Shown in pieces: positions 14,394 through 22,128 of a stretch of DNA of 64,000 nucleotides; the stretch's first letter is position 1; each line of letters begins with the position of its first letter. This DNA comes from a virus. The notes beneath the pieces were generated by a model. That model made no database searches, was not told the origin of the DNA, and worked only from the letters and a program-made list of their open reading frames with translations. The DNA lies in the IMG/VR virus record IMGVR_UViG_3300031951_000096, positions 1-64,000 of that record; one strand, 5' to 3'. A program made the translations under genes and the position numbers.

Positions 14394-14775
14394 GGGGGTG
14401 CCTGGTTTTGACAGGTACGATGAGTTGGTGAATTGCAAGCCGGGTTAGATGGAAATCCGTAAATACCTATCGAACAATAAATGACGTAGAATTATCTACA
14501 ATGACCTTCGAAGATGCTATGGCATTCGTTGGTGCTGATTACGCTGTAGCAGCCTAATCAAACAATAGAGCCGGACTACATACGCTTAGTAACAGAAGTA
14601 GTTATAAAGGTGAAAAAGTGATTGAACCCAAAATCGAATCACCCATTGTTTATCGGTTGCCGATGGTGAAGAACCAACCGAATATTTTGTTTGTTAAGAA
14701 AAACAAACTAAGCTTGTGAACGATGTTTATTAAATCCGTATTTGGACGAGGGTTCGACTCCCTCCACCTCCACCA
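14394..14775 (+). ncRNA. ssrA: tmRNA (transfer-messenger RNA)
   Basis: The 5' end GGGGGTG pairs with CACCTCC just before ACCA at 14772-14775, giving a seven-pair acceptor stem with one G-U and an encoded CCA. The T-arm block GGTTCGACTCC lies at 14751-14761. The 5' segment (TGGTTTTGACAGG) is the tmRNA D-loop-like region. A reading frame ends in codons for GADYAVAA followed by TAA at 14555-14557, the usual Y-A-[LVM]-A-A degradation tag end. In E. coli the resume codon is about nt 90; position 90 here is the GAC at 14483, which would give a 24-residue tag, longer than usual. tmRNA with SmpB frees stalled ribosomes. The gene is in the one-piece form. Confidence 0.93.
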
Positions 14776-14777
14776 AT

Positions 14778-15743
14778 TTAATATGGATCAAAGTAGGGAG
14801 TAAACGGTCTCTCTACTCCATCTAAATTCATCCTTATAATTTGAGGATGATTTCTTATATTATCAATAATGTTTAGTTTATCATCATTCGTTAATATAGA
14901 TTGAGATTTAATATCGAATATAGGGCAGTATCCTAATCGAAGGCTTTTATCATCTGGTGTTCTATCGAATTTAGCAAGTTTTTCTCTCATACCAAACGAT
15001 TCAACCATTCCTTCGTGAGTTCTATCATACAAAGAAAATTGTAAATCGAATTCACCACTTAATAATCGGTGTTCGGATATGTTAGTAGGATCTATATGGT
15101 CATCATCATCGATACAAACTTCTTGCCACGTTTTTCCTAATTGTGCATAATGTAAATAACCTCTACCAAATGCACCATCTAATGTAAACCATTCATCAGC
15201 CTCTTTTGGTAATTCTACTTTTTGTATTGGAGCAAGTCCGTTCATAAATGTAGTGCAAATAGTTGCATCTCCTCCCATATTCCACTCTTCAATTTCATGC
15301 GAAAGGTCATTTAATCCTCTAACCGCATCTACTAATTTCCAATCCTTCTTTTCAATTATTCTTTGCCAGTATTCGGATGGTTTCCAAACTTGTCCAATTA
15401 GGGTTTCGAAATGATGATGTATAATGTTATGAACCTCCATAGGGTAATCTTCAGTAATCATATCACTTTCTATAATATGATAATCGAACCAATCGGAGTT
15501 ATTAATTGCTTCAACGCATCTTTTTAATTTTTCAACAAGAATTTTTGGATTACGGCTAGGTAGTTTAAATGCGGCCCATCGTGTTTCTAATTTCCATGTC
15601 GAATCGGATAATAAATCTTTTAATTTATCAAACCACAATTCCGCAATAAGATGCTGTTGAACTTCAAATGATAAGGAGTATTCGGAAACTAATTTTTTAT
15701 CATTATCAAATTGTCCGAAATCTATCTTAAATACTTTTTTCAT
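14778..15743 (-). CDS. Conserved-looking protein of unknown function
   Basis: This 321-aa protein is one of only two minus-strand genes in the window and converges on the tmRNA, its stop lying two bases from the tmRNA 3' CCA. It starts MKKVFKIDFGQFDNDKK and is acidic and Trp-rich, with a His-rich segment (NIIHHHFETLIG) and a cluster CIDDDDHID. I see no transmembrane segment, signal peptide or catalytic signature I can name. The divergent neighbour at 15792 is a 2OG oxygenase, with 48 AT-rich bases between the two starts that probably hold promoters for both. Function unknown; it is real by length and codon use. Confidence 0.7.
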   Translation of the reverse strand: MKKVFKIDFGQFDNDKKLVSEYSLSFEVQQHLIAELWFDKLKDLLSDSTWKLETRWAAFKLPSRNPKILVEKLKRCVEAINNSDWFDYHIIESDMITEDYPMEVHNIIHHHFETLIGQVWKPSEYWQRIIEKKDWKLVDAVRGLNDLSHEIEEWNMGGDATICTTFMNGLAPIQKVELPKEADEWFTLDGAFGRGYLHYAQLGKTWQEVCIDDDDHIDPTNISEHRLLSGEFDLQFSLYDRTHEGMVESFGMREKLAKFDRTPDDKSLRLGYCPIFDIKSQSILTNDDKLNIIDNIRNHPQIIRMNLDGVERPFTPYFDPY

Positions 15744-15791
15744 AACCCTATTAATAAAACCTTTTATATCTATAAGTATATATATAATTCT

Positions 15792-16502
15792 ATGGAAAAA
15801 CCCTTCTATGAATTCGATTTGGCATCAGAATCCGATTTAATAAATGAATTGGAAACATTACATTCCTTTTGCAGTGATACATCAAATTATAATAAAGTGA
15901 TTTTAAGAGGGCCAGAAAGAGAGGGATTTAATAATACAATAAGAGAGTTTGATTCGTTTTCAACCCTTTCCGATGAATATAATGAAATAGAAAAATGGAT
16001 AAGCGAGAATGATTTTAACATAGGACAATTTTCATTATATGGTAAAACTATTGATTGGAGAGATTACCCCCTAATTTACAAATACATAGTATCAAAAGTT
16101 TTCGAAATTTATGGAAACGATATAATTGTTCGTAAATTAGATGATACAAAATTTAGCATCAAAAAATTTACTTTATCGGAGGGATTATTAACTATGTATA
16201 AAAAGAGCGGGAGGCTATCACCTCATAAAGATGGTAAACCTGCTATTCCAAAAGATTTTACTAAATTAGCAAACATCTTACTATACCTTAATAAAGATTA
16301 TAAAAAGAGATGTGGCGGTTGTTTTGTTGTAAATGGAAAAGAATTGCCACCAGATTATGGTAAATTGGTATTTTTAAATTTTAGAGGTGATAGTGATCCG
16401 GAGCATTCAGTTTCTTTACTAAAATGTGATGTAAACCGAATAGCACTTTTATTTAATATAACTTATATGAATGCTGAAAAAATAATTTGGAATAACGAAT
16501 AA
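15792..16502 (+). CDS. 2OG-Fe(II) oxygenase
   Basis: This 236-aa protein has LSPHKDGKP with H145-K-D147, a strand ANILLYLNKDY, CGGCFVVNGK, then H205 (PEHSV) and R216 (VNRIALLFNITY), the complete metal and 2OG set. The start at 15792 is preferred to one at 15711, because the longer form would overlap the divergent gene and adds a segment with no resemblance to the family. It stands apart from the main cluster, has no KSLI-type tail (ends IIWNNE) and may have a different role, for example acting on nucleic acid or a different protein. Confidence 0.8.
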   Translation: MEKPFYEFDLASESDLINELETLHSFCSDTSNYNKVILRGPEREGFNNTIREFDSFSTLSDEYNEIEKWISENDFNIGQFSLYGKTIDWRDYPLIYKYIVSKVFEIYGNDIIVRKLDDTKFSIKKFTLSEGLLTMYKKSGRLSPHKDGKPAIPKDFTKLANILLYLNKDYKKRCGGCFVVNGKELPPDYGKLVFLNFRGDSDPEHSVSLLKCDVNRIALLFNITYMNAEKIIWNNE

Positions 16503-16517
16503 TTTTTCTTATATTTG
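16486..16517 (+). promoter_or_regulatory. Bacteroidetes-type promoter, possibly giving a leaderless mRNA
   Basis: TTTG at 16486-16489 and TATATTTG at 16510-16517 are 20 bases apart. The ATG of the phosphoesterase follows after only three bases (GGA), so transcription should begin at or very near the start codon. The same arrangement occurs at 47599-47636. Confidence 0.7.
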
Positions 16518-16520
16518 GGA

Positions 16521-17279
16521 ATGAAAAGAATAATCACACATATTAGTGATACTCATAACAAACACAAACAGCTAAATGGTAAATTACCAGGTGGTGATTT
16601 ACTTATTCATAGTGGTGATGTTTCATCTATTGGTAGGAAGCACGAAGTTGAAGAGTTTATCAAATGGTTTAATGGAATCGATAATTACACTAACAAAGTG
16701 TTTATAGCAGGTAATCACGACCTAACATTTGATTCCGAAGAATTGTTTAGAGATAAATCCGTTCACTTTGATAGAAGGCAGTATTTTGAGCCACCTGTAA
16801 AAGGAAAGCCTGATTGGTTGGAGGATTTATTAGCAACAGGTCTTAATCCTAATGTTTTTTATTTGGAAAATTCATTTGTAGAAATAGACCAACTGAAAAT
16901 ATGGGGTTCACCTTATTCCGCTACTTTTGGATATGGTTGGGGATTTAATGTTGATAGGGGTTACGATTCAGCACAAATTTGGAATAAAATCCCCGATGAT
17001 ACTGATATAGTAATTACACACGGCCCAATATACGGCTATTGTGATAGAACATCTAATACCTATGAAAATGTAGGATGTGCTGATTTATACCACCGATTGA
17101 ATGAATTAAAAACTCCTTTACATTTTAGTGGGCATATTCACGAAGGGTATGGATATAAGGAAACATTTTGGGGAGGATTTGCCTTTAATGGGTGTACTTG
17201 TAATTTAAGGTATGAAGCCCTTAACCCACCGATTACTTTTGAGTATGATTTTTTTGAAAAATCGATTAATTTTTTATAA
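16521..17279 (+). CDS. Calcineurin-like metallophosphoesterase
   Basis: This 252-aa protein has the full metallophosphoesterase series: ISDTHNK (D-x-H), HSGDVSS (GD), AGNHDLT (GNHD), ITHGPIYG and FSGHIHEGYG (GHxH). Members cleave phosphodiesters or phosphomonoesters, including cyclic nucleotides and nucleic acids; this single-domain form resembles bacterial and eukaryotic MPPED-like enzymes. The ATG at 16521 is taken because upstream starts lie inside the promoter. A role in degrading signalling nucleotides during infection is possible but not shown. A strong terminator follows directly, so the gene is probably transcribed alone. Confidence 0.85.
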   Translation: MKRIITHISDTHNKHKQLNGKLPGGDLLIHSGDVSSIGRKHEVEEFIKWFNGIDNYTNKVFIAGNHDLTFDSEELFRDKSVHFDRRQYFEPPVKGKPDWLEDLLATGLNPNVFYLENSFVEIDQLKIWGSPYSATFGYGWGFNVDRGYDSAQIWNKIPDDTDIVITHGPIYGYCDRTSNTYENVGCADLYHRLNELKTPLHFSGHIHEGYGYKETFWGGFAFNGCTCNLRYEALNPPITFEYDFFEKSINFL

Positions 17280-17308
17280 CCCGTTGATTTTCAATGGGTT
17301 ATTTTTTT
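17278..17308 (+). terminator. Rho-independent terminator
   Basis: AACCCGTTGA (17278-17287) pairs with TCAATGGGTT (17291-17300) through ten pairs with one G-T, across a TTT loop. A T-rich run at 17302-17308 follows. It overlaps the stop codon of the phosphoesterase gene. Confidence 0.85.
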
Positions 17309-17326
17309 AAAATAATCCTCATAATG

Positions 17327-17358
17327 CTTGGAAAATTCAATTATTTGTCATATCTTTA
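17327..17358 (+). promoter_or_regulatory. Bacteroidetes-type promoter (CTTG - 20 nt - TATCTTTA)
   Basis: CTTG at 17327-17330 and TATCTTTA at 17351-17358 have the 20-base spacing of host promoters; the last base of the -7 box deviates (A for G). It lies between the terminator and the gene at 17382. Confidence 0.6.
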
Positions 17359-17381
17359 CTATGTAATAAAAGATAAGAAAT

Positions 17382-17729
17382 ATGAGAACCACAAATCAAA
17401 AAGCGTTAGATTATCTAAATTCTAATCCAATTGTAGGTAATTTTATCAACACCGTAAACATTCAAAGAAAAGATTACTATGTGAAAGCGAATATACCCAA
17501 TCAATGGAAAGAATTGACCGTTGAAATTGGAAATAAATTCATTCGTTTATGGGATGGAACTACCTGTTGGGGATTCATCAGTAGAGTTGATGGAGACTTG
17601 AAAGGTTCACCAATTAAGAAAGGTGATTTGTTGAAAGCAGCAACTTGGAAAGCTCCGGCAAAGCATGCTAGGGGTAACATCATCGATGGAACTGCTAAGT
17701 ATGGAGTTTATGGGCCTGAATACCTTTAA
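17382..17729 (+). CDS. Hypothetical protein, 115 aa
   Basis: I do not recognise this protein. It is basic and soluble, with a Trp-rich centre (FIRLWDGTTCWGFISR) and a C-terminal GNIIDGTAKYGVYGPEYL. No membrane segment or metal motif is visible. It is the first gene of a small early operon (17382-19284) with its own host-type promoter, along with a 72-aa protein, a deoxynucleotidase, a lipoprotein and a 102-aa protein. The setting suggests a host-takeover role, but that is a guess. Confidence 0.65.
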   Translation: MRTTNQKALDYLNSNPIVGNFINTVNIQRKDYYVKANIPNQWKELTVEIGNKFIRLWDGTTCWGFISRVDGDLKGSPIKKGDLLKAATWKAPAKHARGNIIDGTAKYGVYGPEYL

Positions 17730-17750
17730 TAAAATATAAAACTTAAAAAT

Positions 17751-17969
17751 ATGAATAGGATAGACATTTCACAATTGAAGAAGGTAGAAGAAGTTTTTGG
17801 TGATTTTGATATAGACCAATCAATGGGTTCTAATTCAGTTTATTTTCGATTCGGTTATTGGAGTAGAGTTAATTTAAATAAACTGCAAGAAATCATAGGT
17901 AAAAATGTTGTTGAGCAAGATATATATGATGATGATTGTGGTTGGTTATATAGTTATCATTTAAAATAG
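17751..17969 (+). CDS. Hypothetical protein, 72 aa
   Basis: Small acidic protein with an amphipathic N-terminal helix (ISQLKKVEEVFGDFDI) and aromatic centre (SVYFRFGYWSRV), ending DDDCGWLYSYHLK. Its start is 22 bases after the previous stop and its stop three bases before the next gene, so it is part of the same operon. No family recognised. Confidence 0.6.
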   Translation: MNRIDISQLKKVEEVFGDFDIDQSMGSNSVYFRFGYWSRVNLNKLQEIIGKNVVEQDIYDDDCGWLYSYHLK

Positions 17970-17972
17970 ATT

Positions 17973-18428
17973 ATGAAAAAAGTATTGTGGATTGATATGG
18001 ATGGTGTGTTAGTTGATTTCAATGGACATGTTGAGGAAACCATCTCTAAAAACGAATTGTTAAAAACATCATACGAAGGTGATTACGACCATATACCTGG
18101 TATTTTCCGAAACCCTCCGCCGATAAAAGGGGCTATTGAGGCGATTAAGAAATTGGAAGAGAGTGGTAAGTATGAAATGTATATTGCAACCGCAGCGCCG
18201 TGGGGTAATCCAATGGCCGCTATGGATAAGAGGTTTTGGATTGAAGAGTACTTTGGTGAACTATTCTATAAGAAGATGGCCATAACACATTTGAAAGGAA
18301 TGTTAATTGGTGATTACATTATTGATGATAGAAAAGCAAATGGTGTAGAAAATTTCGGAGGAGAGCATATTCATTTTGGAACTAATAAATTTCCGGATTG
18401 GGAATCAGTATTAAAACATTTACTATGA
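17973..18428 (+). CDS. 5'(3')-deoxyribonucleotidase-like HAD phosphatase (NT5C family)
   Basis: This 151-aa protein starts MKKVLWIDMDGVLVDF, the HAD motif I with nucleophile D8 and acid D10. YIATAAPWGNP provides the motif II Thr, and LIGDYIIDDRKANG is motif IV. These are the hallmarks of the cytosolic deoxyribonucleotidase family, which dephosphorylates dNMPs. In phages such enzymes are thought to balance nucleotide pools. The next gene overlaps its stop by four bases (ATGA). Confidence 0.85.
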   Translation: MKKVLWIDMDGVLVDFNGHVEETISKNELLKTSYEGDYDHIPGIFRNPPPIKGAIEAIKKLEESGKYEMYIATAAPWGNPMAAMDKRFWIEEYFGELFYKKMAITHLKGMLIGDYIIDDRKANGVENFGGEHIHFGTNKFPDWESVLKHLL

Positions 18429-18976
18429 AAAAAACCTTAATAGGTATTTCGGCGTTTTTTCTTTTTTCTGCGTGCGAGAAAGATGTGGAAAGTGTTCAAC
18501 CAATTAAAGAATATACCTTTACAATTGATTCAGTTTTAATGAGAGATGGTAGTAGGTCTTTACTAAAAGATGGTAATGGGTTTTATCACCTTAAAATTGA
18601 TACAACTCTTAATCAACAATCTCATAGGGTTACTGGTAGAATTTTAGTGAATGGTAAAGAGCCTTTTCCTCCACAAAAAATTGAGTGGGAAAGTAACTTA
18701 TATTGGATGCTAAAAAGAAATGATACAATTGCAACCATCACAAAATCATACCTTAATTATTATACCGGTCAATTTACAATTGCTAATTTACCACCACTTA
18801 TTGCCTCAAAGGATGAATTAGTTCCTACTGTAAACAAAGCATCATATAGTGGGACAAAAGGAGAAATAAACACCATCATTTCACCGATTAGTAGGATGAG
18901 AGGTGATACTATGATTGTAAAGGCATTTAATTACGAATCTAATAAGATTCTTTACACAAAAATAGTTTTAGATTAA
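18425..18976 (+). CDS. Predicted lipoprotein
   Basis: This 183-aa protein has a classic lipoprotein signal: MKKTLIG, a hydrophobic core, then lipobox F-S-A-C with Cys17 followed by E-K-D. The acidic residues after Cys are typical of Bacteroidetes lipoproteins that may be exported to the surface. The mature part is beta-rich (YTFTIDSVLMRDG, HRVTGRILVNGKEPFPP) and has no recognised domain. I chose the ATG at 18425 because the upstream start adds residues before the signal peptide. A phage-encoded lipoprotein may alter the envelope, for instance in superinfection exclusion; this is unproven. Confidence 0.75.
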   Translation: MKKTLIGISAFFLFSACEKDVESVQPIKEYTFTIDSVLMRDGSRSLLKDGNGFYHLKIDTTLNQQSHRVTGRILVNGKEPFPPQKIEWESNLYWMLKRNDTIATITKSYLNYYTGQFTIANLPPLIASKDELVPTVNKASYSGTKGEINTIISPISRMRGDTMIVKAFNYESNKILYTKIVLD

Positions 18977-19284
18977 TGAAACCGAAAATACAAATTGAAT
19001 TAACCCCTATTACAGAGGAACATCTAATCGATTTAGGATTTGAGAGAATCAATGATGAGCAGGATGAGGGTTCATACGCATTTATGCTCAAATTACCAAA
19101 AAGTAATACTGACCCGAATTGTATGTATCTTATTTCCTCATATAATGTTGAATCTGTGGATATAGGCCTTAACGAGGGTGAGTATATCGTTGAACTATTT
19201 GATAGTGGAGGATTGGGTTTATGTACCTTTGTAGAGGAATTAGATATGCTGTATTTTGTTCTTACAAAAGAAAATTTAAAATAG
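18976..19284 (+). CDS. Hypothetical protein, 102 aa
   Basis: Small acidic protein (KIQIELTPITEEHLIDLGFERI, then EGEYIVELFDSGGLGLCTF in shape) with alternating strands and helices and no recognised motif. Its start shares one base with the lipoprotein stop, so both are translated together; a cytoplasmic partner or immunity factor is possible. It ends the operon before a strong host-type promoter. Confidence 0.6.
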   Translation: MKPKIQIELTPITEEHLIDLGFERINDEQDEGSYAFMLKLPKSNTDPNCMYLISSYNVESVDIGLNEGEYIVELFDSGGLGLCTFVEELDMLYFVLTKENLK

Positions 19285-19308
19285 TTGAAAAAAAATATTT
19301 GGTTTTAG

Positions 19309-19339
19309 TTGGAAAATTGGAAAAATTTTCGTATATTTG
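19309..19339 (+). promoter_or_regulatory. Bacteroidetes-type promoter (TTG - 20 nt - TATATTTG)
   Basis: TTG at 19309-19311 and TATATTTG at 19332-19339 are 20 bases apart. About 55 bases of leader separate it from the HD-domain gene at 19398. Confidence 0.72.
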
Positions 19340-19397
19340 GGGTATCTTATTTTAGTATAGACTAGACAACAGAAAAAGAATAATAAAAATAAAGGTT

Positions 19398-20051
19398 ATG
19401 AATAGACACACAAATGAAGAGTTAGAAAGTAACTATCGAAAGTTCCTAGGAATAATCGATAAATACATCACAGGAGAAAGGAAAGAAAAACTTCTCAAAA
19501 TGTATTCGATGGAAGAATTGGGACCTAACCTAATGTTATCACCAGCGAGTGGTAATAAGAATTTCCATTATGCGTATGAAGGTGGTTACATTGACCACAT
19601 ATTTAATGTTTGTAAGCATTCTTTAAAAATGAAAAATCTTTTTACTGAATGTGGTGGAACAGTTGATTTTACAGATGAAGAATTAATTTTTGCAGCATTG
19701 CATCACGATTTAGGTAAGTTGGGTATTAAGGGTGAATTACATTATATAGCCAACGATTCTGATTGGCATATTAAGAATAAGGGTGAATACTTTAAAAGAA
19801 ACGAAGCAATTCCATTTATGAGTATTACTGATAGAGGATTTTTTACTCTTTCTCAATATGGTATTACCTATTCTGATAAAGAATGGTTTGGTATTAAATT
19901 AACAGACGGAGTTTATGATGAAGATAATGAAAAGTATTACAAAGTTTATGATACTTCAAAATACCTTCGTTATACCATTCAGTATATTCTACATTGGGCA
20001 GACCATATGAGTACTGTTATTGAAAGACAACAAGGGTTGAGAGTATTTTAA
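19398..20051 (+). CDS. HD-domain phosphohydrolase
   Basis: This 217-aa protein has the HD superfamily metal residues: YIDHIFNVCKHS (first His), ALHHDLGKLG (HD pair) and ILHWADHMST (late Asp). Many phage HD proteins hydrolyse nucleotides or cyclic nucleotides, or remove 5'-nucleotide phosphates. Similar T4-like phage proteins are annotated only as HD hydrolases, and the substrate here is unknown. It is transcribed from its own host-type promoter. Confidence 0.78.
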   Translation: MNRHTNEELESNYRKFLGIIDKYITGERKEKLLKMYSMEELGPNLMLSPASGNKNFHYAYEGGYIDHIFNVCKHSLKMKNLFTECGGTVDFTDEELIFAALHHDLGKLGIKGELHYIANDSDWHIKNKGEYFKRNEAIPFMSITDRGFFTLSQYGITYSDKEWFGIKLTDGVYDEDNEKYYKVYDTSKYLRYTIQYILHWADHMSTVIERQQGLRVF

Positions 20052-20164
20052 TGACACTTTTTCTTTTTTGTTATATTGTGAATGTAATTTTGTCAGTATT
20101 TTGTAACAAAAGGGGTGGTGGTATAAGAATTGAATACTATAAGTAAACTTAAAAACTTAAAACT

Positions 20165-20557
20165 ATGTTCTATTCAGATTTCGACAGATTCGTTGACAAA
20201 TTAATGGTTGCAGACAAAACCCCGCTATGGGAAACTTATTCTCATACCTATGTTCCCTCAAAATTTGCGGTTGAGGTAAAAGATGATAAAGCATTTATTG
20301 CATTATCAGTTTTAGGGCATGACCCGAAAAACATTGAGATTAATTGTTATGAAGACAAAATAGAAGTAAAAGCAAAAAAAGGTGAAGATAAAACACCATT
20401 TACTGAATTAGTTGCTAACATCGATGAAAGAATTACTTTGGGTAAAGATTTAGATGGTAGAAGTGCTAAAGCAGAAGTTAAGAATGGTATCTTGACATTC
20501 ATTGTTGAAAGAAAAGAAGAATCTAAACCTAAAAAACTTTCATTAAAAGTTGGATAA
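20165..20557 (+). CDS. Small heat-shock protein (Hsp20/alpha-crystallin family)
   Basis: This 130-aa protein has an alpha-crystallin domain from about residue 35: SKFAVEVKDDKAFIALSVLGHDPKNIEI, EVKAKKGE and the beta-9 strand with AEVKNGILTFIVERKE, followed by a short C-terminal extension. It would hold unfolding proteins in the cytoplasm, perhaps helping assembly of the large tail proteins. Hsp20 genes are also a common part of T4-like cyanophage genomes. A terminator follows the gene. Confidence 0.88.
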   Translation: MFYSDFDRFVDKLMVADKTPLWETYSHTYVPSKFAVEVKDDKAFIALSVLGHDPKNIEINCYEDKIEVKAKKGEDKTPFTELVANIDERITLGKDLDGRSAKAEVKNGILTFIVERKEESKPKKLSLKVG

Positions 20558-20582
20558 TTAGATTTTTATTTCTATATTTAGT

Positions 20583-20610
20583 AAGGGAGGATTTATATCT
20601 TCCCTTTTTT
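20583..20610 (+). terminator. Rho-independent terminator
   Basis: AAGGGAGGA (20583-20591) pairs with TCTTCCCTT (20598-20606) with one G-T, around a six-base loop, followed by T residues. It closes the hsp20 transcript. Confidence 0.8.
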
Positions 20611-20618
20611 ATTAATAT

Positions 20619-20627
20619 ATATTTATA
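20619..20627 (+). promoter_or_regulatory. Candidate phage late promoter element (ATATTTATA)
   Basis: The motif sits directly after the hsp20 terminator and 16 bases before the ATG of the 58-aa gene at 20644, where a new promoter is needed. Confidence 0.5.
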
Positions 20628-20643
20628 TAAACAAATCAATTTT

Positions 20644-20820
20644 ATGGCAAAATTTAAACAAAGAATTCAAGACAACAATGAAGCAATCAATCAAAGATTA
20701 AGAATTGTTTTGGATATGATGAAGGGAGCGAGACCGGCTAACAATACGGAAGCAATTAGATTATTAGAAGAAGTTAAAAATTTAGTTGAAGGTAACAACG
20801 ATTTATTAGACTTAGGATAA
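20644..20820 (+). CDS. Small helical protein, 58 aa
   Basis: ATG at 20644 opens 58 codons ending TAA at 20818-20820, one base before the next start. It begins MAKFKQRIQDNNEAINQRL and reads as two amphipathic helices (QRIQDNNEAINQRLRIVLDMM and EAIRLLEEVKNLVE in shape) joined by an ARPANNT turn. No family recognised. Tight spacing with the membrane protein downstream suggests the two work together. Confidence 0.65.
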   Translation: MAKFKQRIQDNNEAINQRLRIVLDMMKGARPANNTEAIRLLEEVKNLVEGNNDLLDLG

Positions 20821-20821
20821 A

Positions 20822-21874
20822 ATGAATTGGTTAAAAATCTTAGTAGGTTTTTCAGCAATTTTGGTAGCAGGTTGTGCTGCATATTTTTCAGTTACAGGTT
20901 TAGGGGTATTATTTGCTGGAGCATCATTATCAGTAATGGTGATGGCAGGTTCATTAGAATTTGCCAAATTGGTTGCTGCAACCTACTTAAAGCAAATGTG
21001 GGATTCAATACATGGATTTAATAAATGGTATCTTACTTTATCAGTAGGTATTCTTATGTTAATTACATCTGCTGGTATTTTTGGATACCTTTCCAATGCC
21101 TTCCAACAACAAAATTTAGAATTACAAAAAATTGAAAGAGATGTTGCAGTATTTCAAACTCAAATCAATAAAAATGATAAAGAGATTGAAAGATACACAA
21201 CTCAATTAACCAATCAGCAAAACATTCGTAACTCCCAGGAGGCGAACATTTCTAAAGTAGTGGAAAGAAATGGTTCAACATCACGTCTTTCCCAAATGGT
21301 TCGTAATGCGGATTCAGAAATTACTAAAATATCGAAAAGAATAGATGAATTAACCATTCAGAACAACGTTGCATTAGATTCAATCAACAACATTAAGAAC
21401 AAAAACATCGATTTAGAGAGAGAAGTTGGTGGATTTCGATTTGTAGCTGAAGCATTTGATGTTTCCCTTAATAATGTGGTAAAATTTTTCATTTTTATCA
21501 TAGTTTTTGTGTTTGATCCGTTGGCAGTTGCACTTATAATAGCATTTAATGGGTTGATTACCGATAAAAAGCGTAAGCAAAAAGAGATTTTAACCGAAAT
21601 GATGAAAAATGATCAGAAATTAGGTTTATATGAGGTGTATGGTGATAAAAAAGAGGATTTAGTGGAAAATAATTCACAAAATACCAATTTTAATGGAAAA
21701 ATTTTATCAAAAGAAGAAGAAACCCCACCAATAGTAGAAAATATTCTACAATCTGAAAAGGATGCGGAAGTATTCTTTGATTCAATAAACACGCCTACCG
21801 AACCCGTTGATGCTTTAATTGAAGCTAAAGAACGATATGAAGAATCTTTAAAAAAAAAGTCTTTGAAGATATAG
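20822..21874 (+). CDS. Coiled-coil inner-membrane protein, likely extended by -1 frameshift
   Basis: This 350-aa protein has hydrophobic segments at about residues 5-22, 27-45 and 72-92. A long soluble coiled coil follows at about 93-205 (QQQNLELQKIERDVAVF onward). A further strong membrane segment lies at about 216-245 (FFIFIIVFVFDPLAVALIIAF), with an acidic cytoplasmic tail after it. The frame ends just after a run of nine A. A -1 slip there would add 89 residues with EF-hand-like DLDGDGSIDGYDTDGDG (see 21859-22128). Function unknown; the topology suggests a periplasmic coiled coil between membrane anchors. Confidence 0.75.
   Translation: MNWLKILVGFSAILVAGCAAYFSVTGLGVLFAGASLSVMVMAGSLEFAKLVAATYLKQMWDSIHGFNKWYLTLSVGILMLITSAGIFGYLSNAFQQQNLELQKIERDVAVFQTQINKNDKEIERYTTQLTNQQNIRNSQEANISKVVERNGSTSRLSQMVRNADSEITKISKRIDELTIQNNVALDSINNIKNKNIDLEREVGGFRFVAEAFDVSLNNVVKFFIFIIVFVFDPLAVALIIAFNGLITDKKRKQKEILTEMMKNDQKLGLYEVYGDKKEDLVENNSQNTNFNGKILSKEEETPPIVENILQSEKDAEVFFDSINTPTEPVDALIEAKERYEESLKKKSLKI
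21847..21859 (+). other. Candidate -1 ribosomal frameshift site (TTT, nine A, G)
   Basis: Nine A at 21850-21858 follow TTT and precede G, containing the slippery heptamer A AAA AAG in the upstream gene's frame. A -1 slip joins the membrane-protein frame to an open frame of 89 codons. A one-base homopolymer sequencing error is an equally good explanation from one sequence. Confidence 0.55.
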
Positions 21875-22128
21875 TTTTAAATTCCTTACAAAGAGATTAT
21901 AGTAGAAGAGGTATTGATTTAGATGGAGATGGCTCAATAGATGGATATGATACCGATGGAGATGGATTAATCGATAAATTTACTGCACATCCAAATAGAG
22001 CATTAGTAGCCAAAGATATGTTACCATATTATGCTAGACCTAGTTTTGATTGGAGTGATAAAAATAAATGGATTAATGACCAAAATGCTGTAAACTATTG
22101 GATTACACATAAAAAAAATAAGGAATAG
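21859..22128 (+). CDS. -1 frame extension with Ca-binding-like DxDGDG repeats
   Basis: Between the membrane-protein stop and the next promoter lies an open frame with protein-like composition and no early start codon; its first ATG comes after about 53 codons. It contains DLDGDGSIDGYDTDGDGLID, two DxDxDG-type calcium-binding loops as in EF-hand, dockerin or thrombospondin type 3 repeats. ALVAKDMLPYYARPSFDWSD then leads to a basic end. It is in the -1 frame relative to the upstream gene, with a nine-A slippery run at the junction. Expression as a fusion of about 435 aa is the simplest reading. Confidence 0.55.
   Translation, partial: VFEDIVLNSLQRDYSRRGIDLDGDGSIDGYDTDGDGLIDKFTAHPNRALVAKDMLPYYARPSFDWSDKNKWINDQNAVNYWITHKKNKE

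Noticed and set aside
20076-20103. Host-type promoter before hsp20 (TTG, 18 nt, TATTTTG)
   Set aside because: The -7 box lacks one base and the spacing is short, so the match is too weak to list as a feature.
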